Positions 11,009 to 21,289 of a stretch of 64,000 nucleotides of DNA are shown one piece after another. The stretch is from Deroplatys truncata (lineage: Eukaryota; Arthropoda; Insecta; Mantodea; Mantidae), in NCBI GenBank assembly GCA_030765065.1, contig CM060989.1, positions 63,626,001-63,690,000 on the forward strand. The letters are read 5' to 3'. How positions within the stretch are numbered: the first letter of the stretch is position 1; each line of letters opens with the position of its first letter. Made by a program: the position numbers and the translations under genes. The notes under the pieces were generated by a model. That model saw only the letters and a list, made by a program, of their open reading frames with translations, searched no databases and was not told where the DNA came from.

Positions 11009-11270
11009 TTAGTTTTAGTATTCATATTGTGACCATGTCCAGTTTTTTTACCTGTCACTATATCAATGTGAAGGAGTTCAATTTATGTCACTTCAAATTC
11101 TTGTTGATATAGCGGAGTAAGGAAATGTGCACGACGTATCCTCTGTCGAACACAAGACTTCTACAATCTCTCGCCTCTCAGTCAACTCGCTCGGAGAACC
11201 GCACTTGATATCACAGCAGAAACGCCCTCACCAACTGACCAACTTGACTCAGTCTCTCGCGAGAACCCTC

Positions 11271-11361
11271 GCTTATATACCCAAAGGAATCTTCCACAGA
11301 ATATTCTAGAACTATCTGTACACGTTTTGGAGTAGAGGGGAAGGAAACTTCCAGAAGATTC
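11271..11361 (-). promoter_or_regulatory. Heat-shock-type promoter (minus strand)
   Basis: On the minus strand a TATATAAGC box (11271-11279) is preceded by two perfect heat-shock element arrays. The proximal one at 11299-11311 has three alternating units (GAA TA TTC TA GAA on the plus strand). The distal one at 11344-11361 has four (GAA AC TTC CA GAA GA TTC). Downstream, CTCGCGAGAGACTGAGTC and AGGCGAGAGATTG include GAGA motifs like those near insect hsp70 promoters. This is the arrangement bound by trimeric HSF. The expected leader would run toward 11100, but no open frame follows before the SINE at 11008, so this is an orphan promoter, a retro-element LTR or part of a lost gene. Confidence 0.65.
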
Positions 11362-11658
11362 TGGTTAACTGCATATAGCGCTTCTGGTGTTTACGCCGGG
11401 CGAGTGCGCGGCTTATCTTTGTTTATCTCCGACTTCCTGGAACCTACCTCCAGATAACCTTGGGCCACAGTGGTTGCGTCACAATATTTATTTACTATTT
11501 CACATTAATCAAAAACTTTCGAACTGTATTTGATTTAATTCTTGAAAACCCACAGGTACTGTATTTGTTACAGTGTGATTTGGTTTCCCGCGCATGCGGG
11601 CAGGTTAATAACATCATGTATTTACATCTAATTGGTTTCTAAAAGTGGAGCTATTATA

Positions 11659-12633
11659 CAGAGTGAGCCAAAAGACTCCGAACCGCCTGTCCGCGTTCTC
11701 GGCGCTCGTTGCCGTCTGCCTCTATCATAGAAAGGCGCGGATGAAACCATACATTTTTAAAACTACTTTTAAAGGCTTTACTTACCAACTTTATGAAACT
11801 GGCCACCGTCGTTGTCAATACATTTTTGGCACCTCTTTAGGAAACTATCCATCACTGTAGTTCACGTTGAGAAATTTCCTGGCGGATATTTTGTTTTAAT
11901 ACCTCTAGGGTGTGTGGGTTTGTCTTGTACACTTTATGTTTTAATTTACCCCGGAGGGGCATTTTATGAACAATGTTACCAGCTGCCTGGCGTTTTTCCG
12001 CTGGGCGTGTGGAAATATGATAAAAGCATGATAACGCACTGCTGCTATAAACAAAGTCATGCTGTTGTGGTTTTGATGTGCAGTTTTGAGTTGACGGTGA
12101 TGTGATGTAGTTCAGTTATTACGATTTATTTATTATTTTGTCCTGTACTGAGTTACAAAGTATATGATGGCTCAGTGTATGTTTTCTACTGCACAGCGTG
12201 TATTTATTTATGATTCGTATGTGTAAACTCAGTGAGCTCGTCAAGTGAAAGTACGATTTACATAATGATTTCCAGGTGTAAAAGTTCCAGGCCGTACAAT
12301 AATCCATGAACTTTACAGTAAATTTCAGACCACAGGAAGTATTCAGGCTAAGAAATCTAAAAGACGGCGTTCGGTTCTTACCGAAGAAACATTAGATGAC
12401 AACGGTCATGATGGATAGTTTCCTAAAGAGGTGCCAAAAATGTATGGACAACGACGGTGGCCAGTTTCAGCATCTCCTTTCGTAAAGTTGGTAAGTAAAG
12501 TCTTTAAAAGTAGTTTTAAAATGTTGTATGGATTAATCCGCGCTTTTCTATGATAGCGGCAGACGGCAACGAGCGCCGAGGACGCGGACAGGAAAAACAT
12601 TGCGCAGGCGGTTCGGAGTCTTTTGGCTCTCTG
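11659..12633 (+). mobile_element. DUF4817-type Tc1/mariner relative, internal-deletion derivative (family D)
   Basis: Flanked by TA (11657-11658 and 12634-12635). The ends begin CAGAGTGAGCCAAAAGACTC and are inverted at the right. The inverted arms are about 200 bases long because the left arm (11659 to about 11943) is a reversed copy of the transposase 3' end, while the right arm (from about 12408) is the same 3' end in sense orientation. Between them lie a 5' region and the transposase N-terminus, joined directly to the C-terminal coding tail, so the catalytic core is deleted. The reversed copy at 42174-43181 has the same structure, which makes this a mobile derivative rather than a single accident. 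Confidence 0.8.
12167..12400 (+). pseudogene. DUF4817-type transposase N-terminus, broken
   Basis: From the ATG giving MAQCMFSTAQRVFIYDSY the frame encodes the start of the helix-turn-helix (DUF4817) domain of a family of insect transposases. It breaks at a TAA soon after (position of the T in VLTRS), then continues with VKVRF-like, VPGRTIIHEL and KFQTTGSIQAKKSKRR motifs in shifted frames, ending at LTEETLDD. The minus-strand copy at 42405-42671 is better preserved and reads VLTRSARQVKVRFAERFPG where this one is broken. The domain binds the terminal repeats in the active element; here it cannot be made. Confidence 0.7.
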
Positions 12634-13183
12634 TAGCATGATGTGAATAACGACTTCGCCGAGCTTACTGGAACAGCATTTTCTATAATTATTATTGGAC
12701 TGAATGCGCATAAGCCCTTAAGAAAGCCTCATAGTAAGATGCTATCATTATACTCACTGAAAAGAGAACATGCTCGTCCTCAACGCCTCTTGAGTGTCAC
12801 CAGGATTGAGAATCCGCTTTTTTCGACACTTGGGGGCTTGTTTCGGACGGCAAGAGCGCTTCTGGTTACTCCCGCGGGTACAATCTCCCAGCAGCGAAGA
12901 TACAACAGTAGATATAGTGGAGATACGTGCTTGGAAACAAAACACAATAGGACTGCTTTGTGTGGCATTAATGGCGAGCCCAATGCACCTACAAACAATG
13001 AGAACTGGATCGTTGAAGAAACCAACAAGTTATCTGCCTTGTGGTTATTTCCGCACGTAGCTCTCCTAATATATACATACTTACACGCATGTATGTGTAC
13101 ATACTCAACATTGATATATAACATAATGATCCTTTTACCTCATATCTACCATCGATCAATAGTTAAATTCATTTTTAATTTCT
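12634..13183 (+). other. Unassigned region with a 186-codon open frame
   Basis: A plus-strand frame from 12643 to 13203 is open for 186 codons, and a minus-strand frame of 114 codons overlaps it (12780-13124). Its last codons run into the family A copy at 13184, so the stop is not its own. No domain, signal or splice pattern is recognisable. The middle (12780-12960) is moderately GC-rich. It could be a captured gene fragment or an unrecognised repeat. Confidence 0.2.
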
Positions 13184-13782
13184 CTACAACGTATAGTAAG
13201 TAGGGGAAGTATTGTATTCCACCCAAAAATTCGATACCGAGATTTCACCGGAAATACATGTTTTGAGACCCCCTGAATAAAAAAAAAAGCATATTTGGAA
13301 ACATGTCCGTGTGTGTGTGTCTGTGAACAGCATAAGGCAGAAACGAACAGTCGGATAAATCGCAAACTTGGTATTTAGGTTCAGTATCTTCCAGAGATGA
13401 GACACGAAGGTTTTCAATAAAATCCCCCAGCCCAGATTACCCTTTACATGGATAATTTTTTCGAAAATGTTGATTTTCTCAAAAATGGCTGTAACGATTT
13501 TGATTAAAATACAATATGTTTAAGATACTTTCATGGCAAATGAAATGTATATTATGCATTTTCTGGGAATGTCTCCAAAAGTTGTCTTCATTCTGAATGA
13601 TTTTTGCATAACTGGTAAACCGCAAGAAATAGACAAAATATTACTACACAAAAATTGTAGATCTCGTTAAAACACAGAATTTATGTTATCTACAATTTTT
13701 TTTCGAGCGAACCATTTCCGAGATATTTCTTATAATTTGTTTGTATATTCCAATACTTATACTTTTTCTCTATTGGGAATTC
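13184..13782 (+). mobile_element. Family A element, 3' truncated, first unit of array
   Basis: Starts with the 5' block TCTCTACAACGTATAGTAAG, carries a short TG tract near 13308-13320 and runs to GGGAATTCGTTATT. There the next unit begins immediately with ACTTTCTCTACTACG. The 3' third, including the hairpin, is missing. Confidence 0.8.
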
Positions 13783-14648
13783 GTTATTACTTTCTCTACT
13801 ACGTATAGTAAGTAGGGGAAGTATTGTATTCCACCCAAACATTCGATACCGAGATTTCACCGGAAATACATGTTTTGAGACTCCCTGAATCCAAAAAAAG
13901 CATTTTTGGAAACATGTCCGTGTGTGTGTCTGTGTGTGTGTCTGTGAACAGCATAACTCAGAAACGAACAGTCGGATAAACGCCAAACTAGGTTCAGTAT
14001 CTTCCAAGGATGCGACACGAAGGTTTTCATGAAAATTCCCCCACCCCAGACTATCCTTTACATGGAGCATTTTTCGAAAGTTTTAATTTTCTCAAAAATG
14101 GCTCTAACAATTTTGATTAAAATATGATATGTTTAAGATATTTTTATGAGAAATAAAATGTATATCTCGAATTTTCTGGGAATGTCTCCAAAAGTGTTCT
14201 TCATTGTGAAAGACTTTTGCATAAGTGGTAAACCATAAGAGATAGACAAAATTTTACTACACAAAAAATGTAGATCGCGTTAAAATACACAATTTATGTC
14301 ATATACATTTTTGTTGTTGAGTGAACCATTTTCGAGATATTGCTTGTTATTGCCTTAAATTTTCCAATACTTATACTTTTTCTCAAATTCGTTATTCATT
14401 TTGTTATGTCCTGGATATGCAAAGAGAATGGAATGCGCCACATAGCAACCAGCGTTAATGCGCCACATAGCAACCAGCGTTAAATATTTGACTATCGCTT
14501 AAAACCTACCATATTCCCCTTGCATCTACATGAAAATTACCAATAAGATTGACATCTCGATATCTCGATTAACATGAGGCATATGGAGAATAAGCGTTTG
14601 TAAAAATAGTTTGTACAAGAGTAGAGAAAGTCATGTGAGTGTAACACA
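13783..14648 (+). mobile_element. Family A element, complete unit within array
   Basis: Has both borders: TTACTTTCTCTACTACG on the left and GTAGAGAAAGTCATGTGAG plus the hairpin on the right. The microsatellite (about 13919-13948) is interrupted by TCTG. It is the best reference copy for the plus orientation. Confidence 0.85.
14432..14481 (+). repeat. 25-base direct tandem duplication
   Basis: The 25 bases at 14432-14456 (starting AATGCGCCACATAGC, ending CAGCGTT) are repeated exactly at 14457-14481 inside a family A unit. Other copies have this segment once, so the duplication is private to this copy and recent. Confidence 0.95.
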
Positions 14649-15048
14649 GACTTTTTTTGTCCTGGTAATACAAAGAGAATGGAATACTCCACATAGCAAC
14701 CAGCTCTTAAACGCAATAAGATTAACATCTCGATATCTCGATTAACATGAAGCATATGGAGAATAAGCCTTTGTAAAAATAGGTTGTACAAGAGTAGAGA
14801 AAGTCATGTGAGTGTAAGACATCAGATTTTTTTTGTCCTGGTAATACAGAGAGAAAGGAATGCTCCACATAGCAACCAGCTCTTAAAAGATTTGACTATC
14901 GCTTAAAGCCTACCACATTCCCCTTGTACCCACAAGAAAATTAGCAATAAGACGCAAAAATGTTTATCTCGATTAAAATGAAGTAGATGAAGAATAAAGA
15001 GTTTGTAAAAACAGCTTGTACAGAGAAAGTAATGTAACACATAAGATT
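14649..15048 (+). mobile_element. Two extra family A 3' tails in tandem
   Basis: After the complete unit, the 3' segment (from GTCCTGGTAATACA to the hairpin and CATCAG/CATAAG) is repeated twice in the same orientation (about 14653-14825 and 14833-15048). The second is more diverged (GACGCAAAAATG...). Each ends at the T-run where the next begins. Confidence 0.75.
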
Positions 15049-15601
15049 TTACAATAAAATCCGGCCCTATTGCAGTTTTGCACGTCCCACCATCTCTTTA
15101 CAGATAGGATAACCGAGCCACCGGTAAAACTCGTTAGGTCGGCAACATTAAAATAAATTGAAATAAACTATAGGCGTGACCTAATAACACCATTGTTCCC
15201 AATACACATTATGCAGGCAATTGTTTTGCTCGCATAATGGCACGCTATCACCTCTCTTTGTCCTGTAGCGTGTGCAAGTAGCGGTATTTGTAATTGGTGT
15301 ACTGGCCATTTCAACCAACTGCATCAATTTAATAAACCAATAAAGGCAATAGATAACTGAAAAATATTGACGTAATATAATGTTTTTCTGGAAGCCAGAA
15401 TTCCGGAAGAAAAGCGAAGTCTATATACGACGCTCTATTGTTCTGGTTTCTAACGCTGCCCATATGGCCTATGATCTTCGGGGAATACCTCATTCTAACA
15501 AGCGATGACCAGACCCATTTCTCAGGTGAAGGCACCTAACGGGCGGAATCCGTTGCTTCCAATGGTAGGGTGAGAGGAGGTGGCGATGGAATGGGGGACC
15601 T
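15049..15601. other. No gene seen
   Basis: Unique-looking DNA between the family A array and an LTR. No domain in the short frames. Confidence 0.4.
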
Positions 15602-16347
15602 TGTGGCAGTAATTTGTATCACAATAATGTAAATGCCAGTGAGATTGTAGTGTAAATAAGCAGTATTGTATGACAATGATTTGAGATGTTTGTTAATTAT
15701 AAACATTGTTAGGAAATAAGTTTACACGGCCTCACTGAAACTGACAATAGGAGCGGGTAACAATGAAACGAGGGGGTGAGTTCTTTATCAATTATTAGAG
15801 ACAAGCAAATGACGTCAGATTGGCGCGCTTTTCTTAGAAATGGCGGGAATTTCTTCCCTAGAGCATATGTGTTCGTAATTTTGATTGGATATAAAAATAG
15901 ACGCTAATGTTGGCGCGTTTTATTAACCAATAGCAGCTCGGTTATAATGTTTAGGTATATCGGGGTGTGGGAGTATAAAAAGCTAAAGCCAGAGGCAAGT
16001 ATTGCCCAGTTTAACAAAATCATCCACGCGTTACACGTCGCTGAGTCCAACAGAATCATTCAGAAGTTATACGTCGCGTAGTTCAACGGAAGCATACTTA
16101 AAGTACATGTTACGCAATTTTACAGAATCTCTCGCGTCGTAAAGTTAGTTATAAATGTGAAATACGCGAATTAATAATGTGCAGCAAATAAGTGATTATA
16201 GTGATATTAGAAAATTTAACAGTTTCAGTCTGGCGTGTATCAAGAATAATTATGTGAAATGAATAACGTGTGACGGCAATAAAAGTGTAAAAACAAAATT
16301 CTTTTATCAATGTTATCTTTTAGTAAAAACTCCTTTCCGTTTACACA
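15602..16347 (+). mobile_element. Solo LTR, family C
   Basis: The 746-base unit begins TGTGGCAGTAATTTG and ends CCGTTTACACA (TG...CA), flanked by a 4-base duplication ACCT at 15598-15601 and 16348-16351. It has a TATA box (AGTATAAAAAGC near 15972) and an AATAAAAG polyadenylation signal near 16279, in the order expected of an LTR. A reversed, diverged copy lies at 39685-40339. The first eight bases nearly match family B, which suggests related retrotransposons. Gypsy-type elements commonly give 4-base duplications. No internal gag-pol region is in the window. Confidence 0.8.
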
Positions 16348-17595
16348 ACCTGATTAAGAGATATGCTCGACTGAGTAGTAATAATAGCTAGCCGGCGGAC
16401 AATGAACCCAACATTCAAAGTAGTAAAACAATAACAGGCGCTCAGAAATAAGATAACACGAAGTTACCGCGACAAATTGGCTTCCAAACGTTGTGCAGAT
16501 AAACATGAAGCATCTACCAACTAACAACAAATATACCACTTCAACCTACAGTTTTTACCATGGACTCCAAACTACGTTGGGCCTTGGGGATGCTTCACAT
16601 TAGGGATGTATAACAGTTATTTTCGAGTAACGGTCATCACTGTCGCAGTTACAAAGAGTTAACAGTTAGATGTAACGGCATTAATTATTAATTCATATCC
16701 ATCTACTAGCGATGTATAAAACCTCATGCACCTATAATTGTAAGTAAATAACCATCTTATTGCAATTCATGCAGTTTTGCTGCTTGAATGCTGACTGACT
16801 TGACATCTGTGGGCTGTGATCTATATTCTAAGCGATACGCAACACGCTGTAATAAATATGCACTTGCAACTCTGTGCGAGGATGACTCAAGTTGTAAACG
16901 AATACTGAAGTAATTAGTGATACCAATGCCGCGCACATGCAATGAATGATGTTATCTAGGCTTGGCAACCGTCTCGTTTCTTCAGTAACCGTTAACGCGA
17001 TAACTTACGTAGATGTCTTCGTTACTTTGGTAACGATAATGGGTAACTAGTTAGTGTTCGTTACGTTATTTTCTTTACATAAGCAAGTGAGAGGTGAAGG
17101 CGTGGATAGCGCCGATATACTCTTTCGCTCATTGCCCCAAATGGGTAACAGTGACCAATCACGCTTGAAAGAATGTTGTTCTACAACAAACCACGGTCCT
17201 GGTTTACTCAATCTTTACCGAAATCTCTTTACCACCTCCTCTTTATTTAATATTCTGAACAGGTCAGAGTATCATCTTGCGCTGCAACTAAATAAAGAAC
17301 ACCATTCCGATATTGTACACAAAATAATTCCGTTGTTATTGCTTTGAATTTTTCGATACTTTGTCATTTTTAATTCGCTGTCGCTACTCAAATGTTTCTT
17401 GTGATGTCAAGGAAAGAGTATGGTATTTCTAGGCCAGCATGACCCAGTTTTGAAACATCTGACTATCTACTCGGTTTCCTCCAGATGGGGTGCATGTTGT
17501 TATAAGATAGGTATTCTTTATTCGTAGTTATTTGCTAAGCGCAATTAGTACAGGATAGAGAATATGCATACGGTTAAGGAATTAATTTAAGTGTA
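16348..17595. other. No gene; motif-rich stretch
   Basis: 16600-17060 is unusually dense in GTAAC/GTTAC words (for example AGTAACGGTCATC, CAGTAACCGTTAACGCGATA). GGGATGTATAACAG at 16602 and the reversed CCATCCCTA at 48477 are reminiscent of hAT-type ends, but I cannot define an element. Short open frames only. Confidence 0.35.
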
Positions 17596-17853
17596 CAGGG
17601 TGGACCATTTAAGTTGAGACTGTACAATATCTCCAAAACTAAGCGTTTTAGAAGCAAATGTCTTTAACAAAAGTTGCTTGTTTGGAGGACGTTATGACGT
17701 TAACTTGACCATAATTGTAGCTTTCCAAATAAAACACGACTAATGGCATTTACTTTCCCCCATAATATCAAGCAACTTTTAATAAAGACATTTCTTTCTA
17801 CAACGCTTAGTTTTGGAGATATTGTACAGTCTCGACCGAAATGATCCACCCTG
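17596..17853. mobile_element. Foldback MITE with long inverted arms
   Basis: A 258-base unit flanked by TA (17594-17595 and 17854-17855). The ends are CAGGGTGGACCATTTAAG and the inverted CATTTCGGTCGAGACTG... partner. The arms are about 90 bases each and include ACTGTACAATATCTCCAAAA exactly on both sides. Length, arms and TA duplication fit a Tc1/mariner-type MITE. No coding capacity. Confidence 0.85.
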
Positions 17854-18030
17854 TATAATGAAGGGGATCTGAAAATACTTGGCAAGAAGACAGAATATCT
17901 TATTGTTCGAGAAGATGGAGAAGATAAGGATATACGTGTTCTAGGGAAGATAAAAATAGAAGACAGTTTTAAATATTTGGGCTCCATCATCGGAGCTGGC
18001 ACTTGTAAGGGAGATATGACATACCACATA

Positions 18031-19253
18031 CACTATGTGATCAAAAGTATCCGGACACCCCCACAAACATACTTTTTCATCTTAGGTGCATTTTACTGCC
18101 ACCTACTGCCTGTTACGCATTATCAGCGACCTCAGTGTCATTAGACATCGTGAAACAGCAGAATGGGACGCTCCGTGGAACTGATGGTCTTTGAAGTGGT
18201 CAGGTGATAGGGTGTCACTTGTGTCAGAAGTCTGTACGCGAGATTTCCACACTCCTAAACATCCGTAGGTCCACTGTTTCTGATGTGATAGTAAAGTGGA
18301 AACGTGAAGGGACATGTACAGCACAAAAGTGTACAGGCCGACCTCGTCTGTTGACTGACAGAGACCGCCGACATTCGAAGAGGGTCGTAAAGAGTAATAG
18401 GCAGACATCTATGCAGACCATCACACAGGAATTCCAAACTGCATGAGGATCCACTCCAATTACTATGACAGTTAGGCGTGAGGTGAGAACCCTTGGATTC
18501 CATGGTCGAGCGGCTGCTCATAAGCCACACATGACGCAGGAAAATACCAAACGACGCCTCGCTTGGTGTAAGGAGCGTCAACATTACACGATTGAACAGT
18601 GGCAAAACGTTGTGTGGAGTGACGAATCACGGTACACATTGTGGCGATCCAAGGGCAGGATGTGGTTATGGCGAATGCCCGGTGAACGTCATCTGCCAGC
18701 GTGTGTAGTGCCAACAGTGAAACTCGGAGGTGGTTTTATGGTGTGGTTGTGTTTTTCCTGGAGGGGGCTTGCTCCCTTGTTGTTTTGCGTGGCACGATCA
18801 CAGCGCAGACCTACATTGATATTTTAAGCATCTTCTTGCTTCCCACTGTTGAAGAGCAATTCGGCGATGACGATTGCATCTTTCAACACGATCGAGCACC
18901 TGTTCATACTCCACGGGCTGTGGCGGAGTGGTTACACGACAATAACATCCCTGTAATGGACTGGCCTGCACAGAGTCCTGACTTGAATCCTATAGAACAC
19001 CTTAGGGATGTTTTGGAACGCCGACTTCGTGCCAGACCTCACCGATCTACATCGATACCTCTCCTCAGTTTTACTACCATTCCCCAAAAAACCTTCCAGC
19101 ACATGATTGAAAGTATGCCTGCGAGAATGAACGCTGTTATCAAGGCTAAGGGTGGGTCAACACCATATTGACTTCCAGCATTACCGATGGAGGGCGCCAC
19201 GAACTTGTACGTCATTTCCGGCCAGGTGTCCGGATACTTTTGATCACGTAGTG
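18031..19253 (+). mobile_element. Tc1 element, copy 1
   Basis: 1223 bases with inverted ends CACTATGTGATCAAAAGTAT (left) and ATACTTTTGATCACGTAGTG (right). TA precedes the left end (18029-18030), but the right flank reads TG. A second copy of exactly the same length lies at 46870-48092. Confidence 0.9.
18163..19171 (+). pseudogene. Tc1 transposase, inactivated
   Basis: Cut-and-paste transposase of the DD34E Tc1 group. The start MGRSVEL is followed by a frameshift. The helix-turn-helix region (REISTLLNIRRSTVSDV, then TGRPRLLT) reads in another frame and hits a stop after TQEFQTA. The catalytic D is in WSDESRY (18621-18623), the second in FQHDRAPVHT (18890-18892) and the E in DLNPIEHL (18995-18997), with 34 residues between the last two. 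A second frameshift lies in the glycine-rich loop (WRGLAPLLF), and a short deletion removes residues between LLS and the IPQKTF motif. All three catalytic residues survive, so the loss of function is from frame breaks. Confidence 0.92.
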
Positions 19254-19860
19254 TGTCAGGCAAGAGGGGCTATTCGAGCCTTAAATGGGGTTTTTAGAGT
19301 CGGGAAATACAACACAGAACCATCCTCCCAGATTAAAAGCTATTGTTGAAAGTATCCTCTCTTATGGAGAAGGATGGACTTTGACGCAGAGACAAAAAAC
19401 AAATGTTAAATACAGCAGAGATGGATGCACTACATATGAATTGTCGCATCTCTAGAATAGGAGTTCCTAGTAAAACAATAAAGGAAATAATGGAACACGA
19501 TAAAACGCAGTGGAAACTTAAAAAGAAGACGCTGCAGTGTATGACCATGTCCAGAGGATATCACAAGATAGACAACAGATCCTGTTATGGTCACCATGGG
19601 AGGAGTTAAGGACAGAGGCCTCACATCACCTGGAGAGAGGACAATGTAGGAATTTAAATGAAAACGATTGGGAGGTTAGGGGAGACGCTTTTAAAAGGAA
19701 AAGCACTGCCGATTCGGTTTCCGCTATGCTCCTTGTATCTTCAACGAAATGTGCATGAAACTACATATTTCTGCAAAGGCTTATCTCTATTAACAGTGAA
19801 GTAGATAGAAAAATAAGCTTTCGTAAATATACGTAGTTTGTAGAAGTTATAAAATTGTTT

Positions 19861-20570
19861 TGATGCGTTACATTCACACGCCTTTCTCTACCCTCTATCG
19901 CTTATTAGTAGGTATAAAATTATTCTTATGAAAATTTATGTTCCTGCCTACTTCATTTTAATAGAAATAAACCTTATAGCGATAATCAATGTTTATCAAC
20001 AGGAGTTTAAAATAATGACTAAGGATTATAAATTCGAACATTAATAACGGGTATCTCGAAATCGCTTATGCCACAAAAAATATTTTGAAAGAAATTGTGT
20101 TTTAAGGAGTTCTGCATTTTTTGTGTATTACGTTTACCAGTTGTGCAGATTATATAAATTTCCTTTGAATGAAGAGGAATTCACAAGCTATTTCTAGAAA
20201 ATTCAAGATATACATTATATATGTCATGTGAATAGCTTTAATATATGGTATTTTAATCAAAATCTTTAGGGTCATTTTTCAACAAAACAAAAAATTCGAA
20301 AAATGTTCCATGTAAAGGGTAGTTTGGGGTGGGGTTTTCTTGAAAATCTTTGTGTACCACGCATTTGGATGATACTGAATTTAAATACCCATATTTGATA
20401 TTTATCCGACTTTTCATTTTTGAGTTATGCTGATCACAGAGACACACATACACACATATGGACATTAATGTTTTAGTAGGGGGCCTCAAAACATGTATTT
20501 CCGATGAAATCTCAATATCAAATTTTTGTGTGCAAATCAGTATCTTACCTACCTACTATGTAGGAAAGTA
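19861..20570 (-). mobile_element. Family A element, diverged subfamily
   Basis: Minus-strand copy beginning GCGTTACATTCACACGCC and CTTTCTCTACCCTCTATCGC and ending CTACTATGTAGGAAAGTA. The microsatellite is reduced to ACACACATACACACAT. Short plus-strand scraps of the same family border it (19795-19860, and TCATGTGAACGTAACGTATCAG just after). Confidence 0.65.
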
Positions 20571-21147
20571 ATAAACGATAATGGTTAGAGGTCATGTGAA
20601 CGTAACGTATCAGATATGTTTTTAACAATCCAATCATTTACGGAATACGTTACATACAAGGTGTAAAGTGTGAAAACTGGCAGCGTAGCAGTTATAGCTT
20701 GTTAGGATAGTAGCTGTAGAGTGCTGAGTTTGCTGGCGCCATGGCTGCTGGAATGCAGTTCATCTTTTCGCCTTCCACAGCGAGAAATTCAATACAGATG
20801 TCTGTCTACAACAGCGCAAAAGGGAAACAATAGGATGGTCACAAGCAGCTCGCTCAATACGACAATGCGCTATCCTTACTGCAAGGAACAGCTTTGAGTG
20901 TGTTTCTTGCTTCTCCTGCTCAAGAAAACAATCTACAGTTTACTTAGAAGTCGTTAATTAAAATTCCAGGTAAGAGAGACAAATGAAACTAAATACGACA
21001 GAGTCTGCCTTCTTTAATTATTATTATCATCACCCAAAAACGAGAAAAAATATATGAAACTTTACTGCATACAGCTAAATTTATTTTCAAATAAAACAAA
21101 TGATAGAATAATATGAACGTAAAAACTTAACTATAAAGGTCAGTTTT
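20571..21147. other. No gene seen
   Basis: 20700-20960 contains open but interrupted frames (for example MAAGMQFIFSPSTARN, with a later stop) that hint at a decayed coding segment. I cannot name a family. Confidence 0.3.
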
Positions 21148-21285
21148 ACTTTGTCTACTACGTATAGTAGATAGGCGAAATATTGCATTCCACCCAATAA
21201 TTCGATACCGAAATTTCACCGCAAATACATGTTTGTGGATCTGACGAGACGAAAAGTCGAATAAATACCAAACTATATTCTAAAA
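21148..21285 (+). mobile_element. Family A 5' fragment
   Basis: Plus-strand 5' block (ACTTTGTCTACTACGTATAG) through the CACCGCAAATACATG segment, with an internal deletion that removes the microsatellite. Confidence 0.7.
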
Positions 21286-21289
21286 AATC

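Larger units (their letters stand above)
17856..19760 (+). pseudogene. Non-LTR retrotransposon reverse transcriptase C-terminus, split by Tc1
   Basis: Two pieces (17856-18030 and 19254-19760) of the region after the polymerase core. The first reads ILGKKTEYLIVREDGED then KIKIEDSFKYLGSIIGAG, a hallmark of many insect non-LTR elements. The second continues QARGAIRALNGVF, then in broken frames a YPL-WRRM... stretch, MLNTAEMDALHMNCRISRIG and ILLWSP, all familiar from such retrotransposons. The Tc1 element at 18031-19253 lies between codons, and its removal leaves the frame continuous. The second piece has its own frameshifts, so decay was not caused by the insertion alone. The polymerase catalytic motif (F/YADD) is not present; the fragment starts right at the border of the MITE at 17596. 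Confidence 0.8.

Noticed and set aside
13308..14000. CRISPR-like array of repeats
   Set aside because: Repeat units are hundreds of bases, diverged and mobile, without regular short spacers; the composition is eukaryotic.
16602..17060. hAT-type MITE suggested by GGGATG and dense GTAAC words
   Set aside because: No inverted partner and no 8-base duplication could be found.
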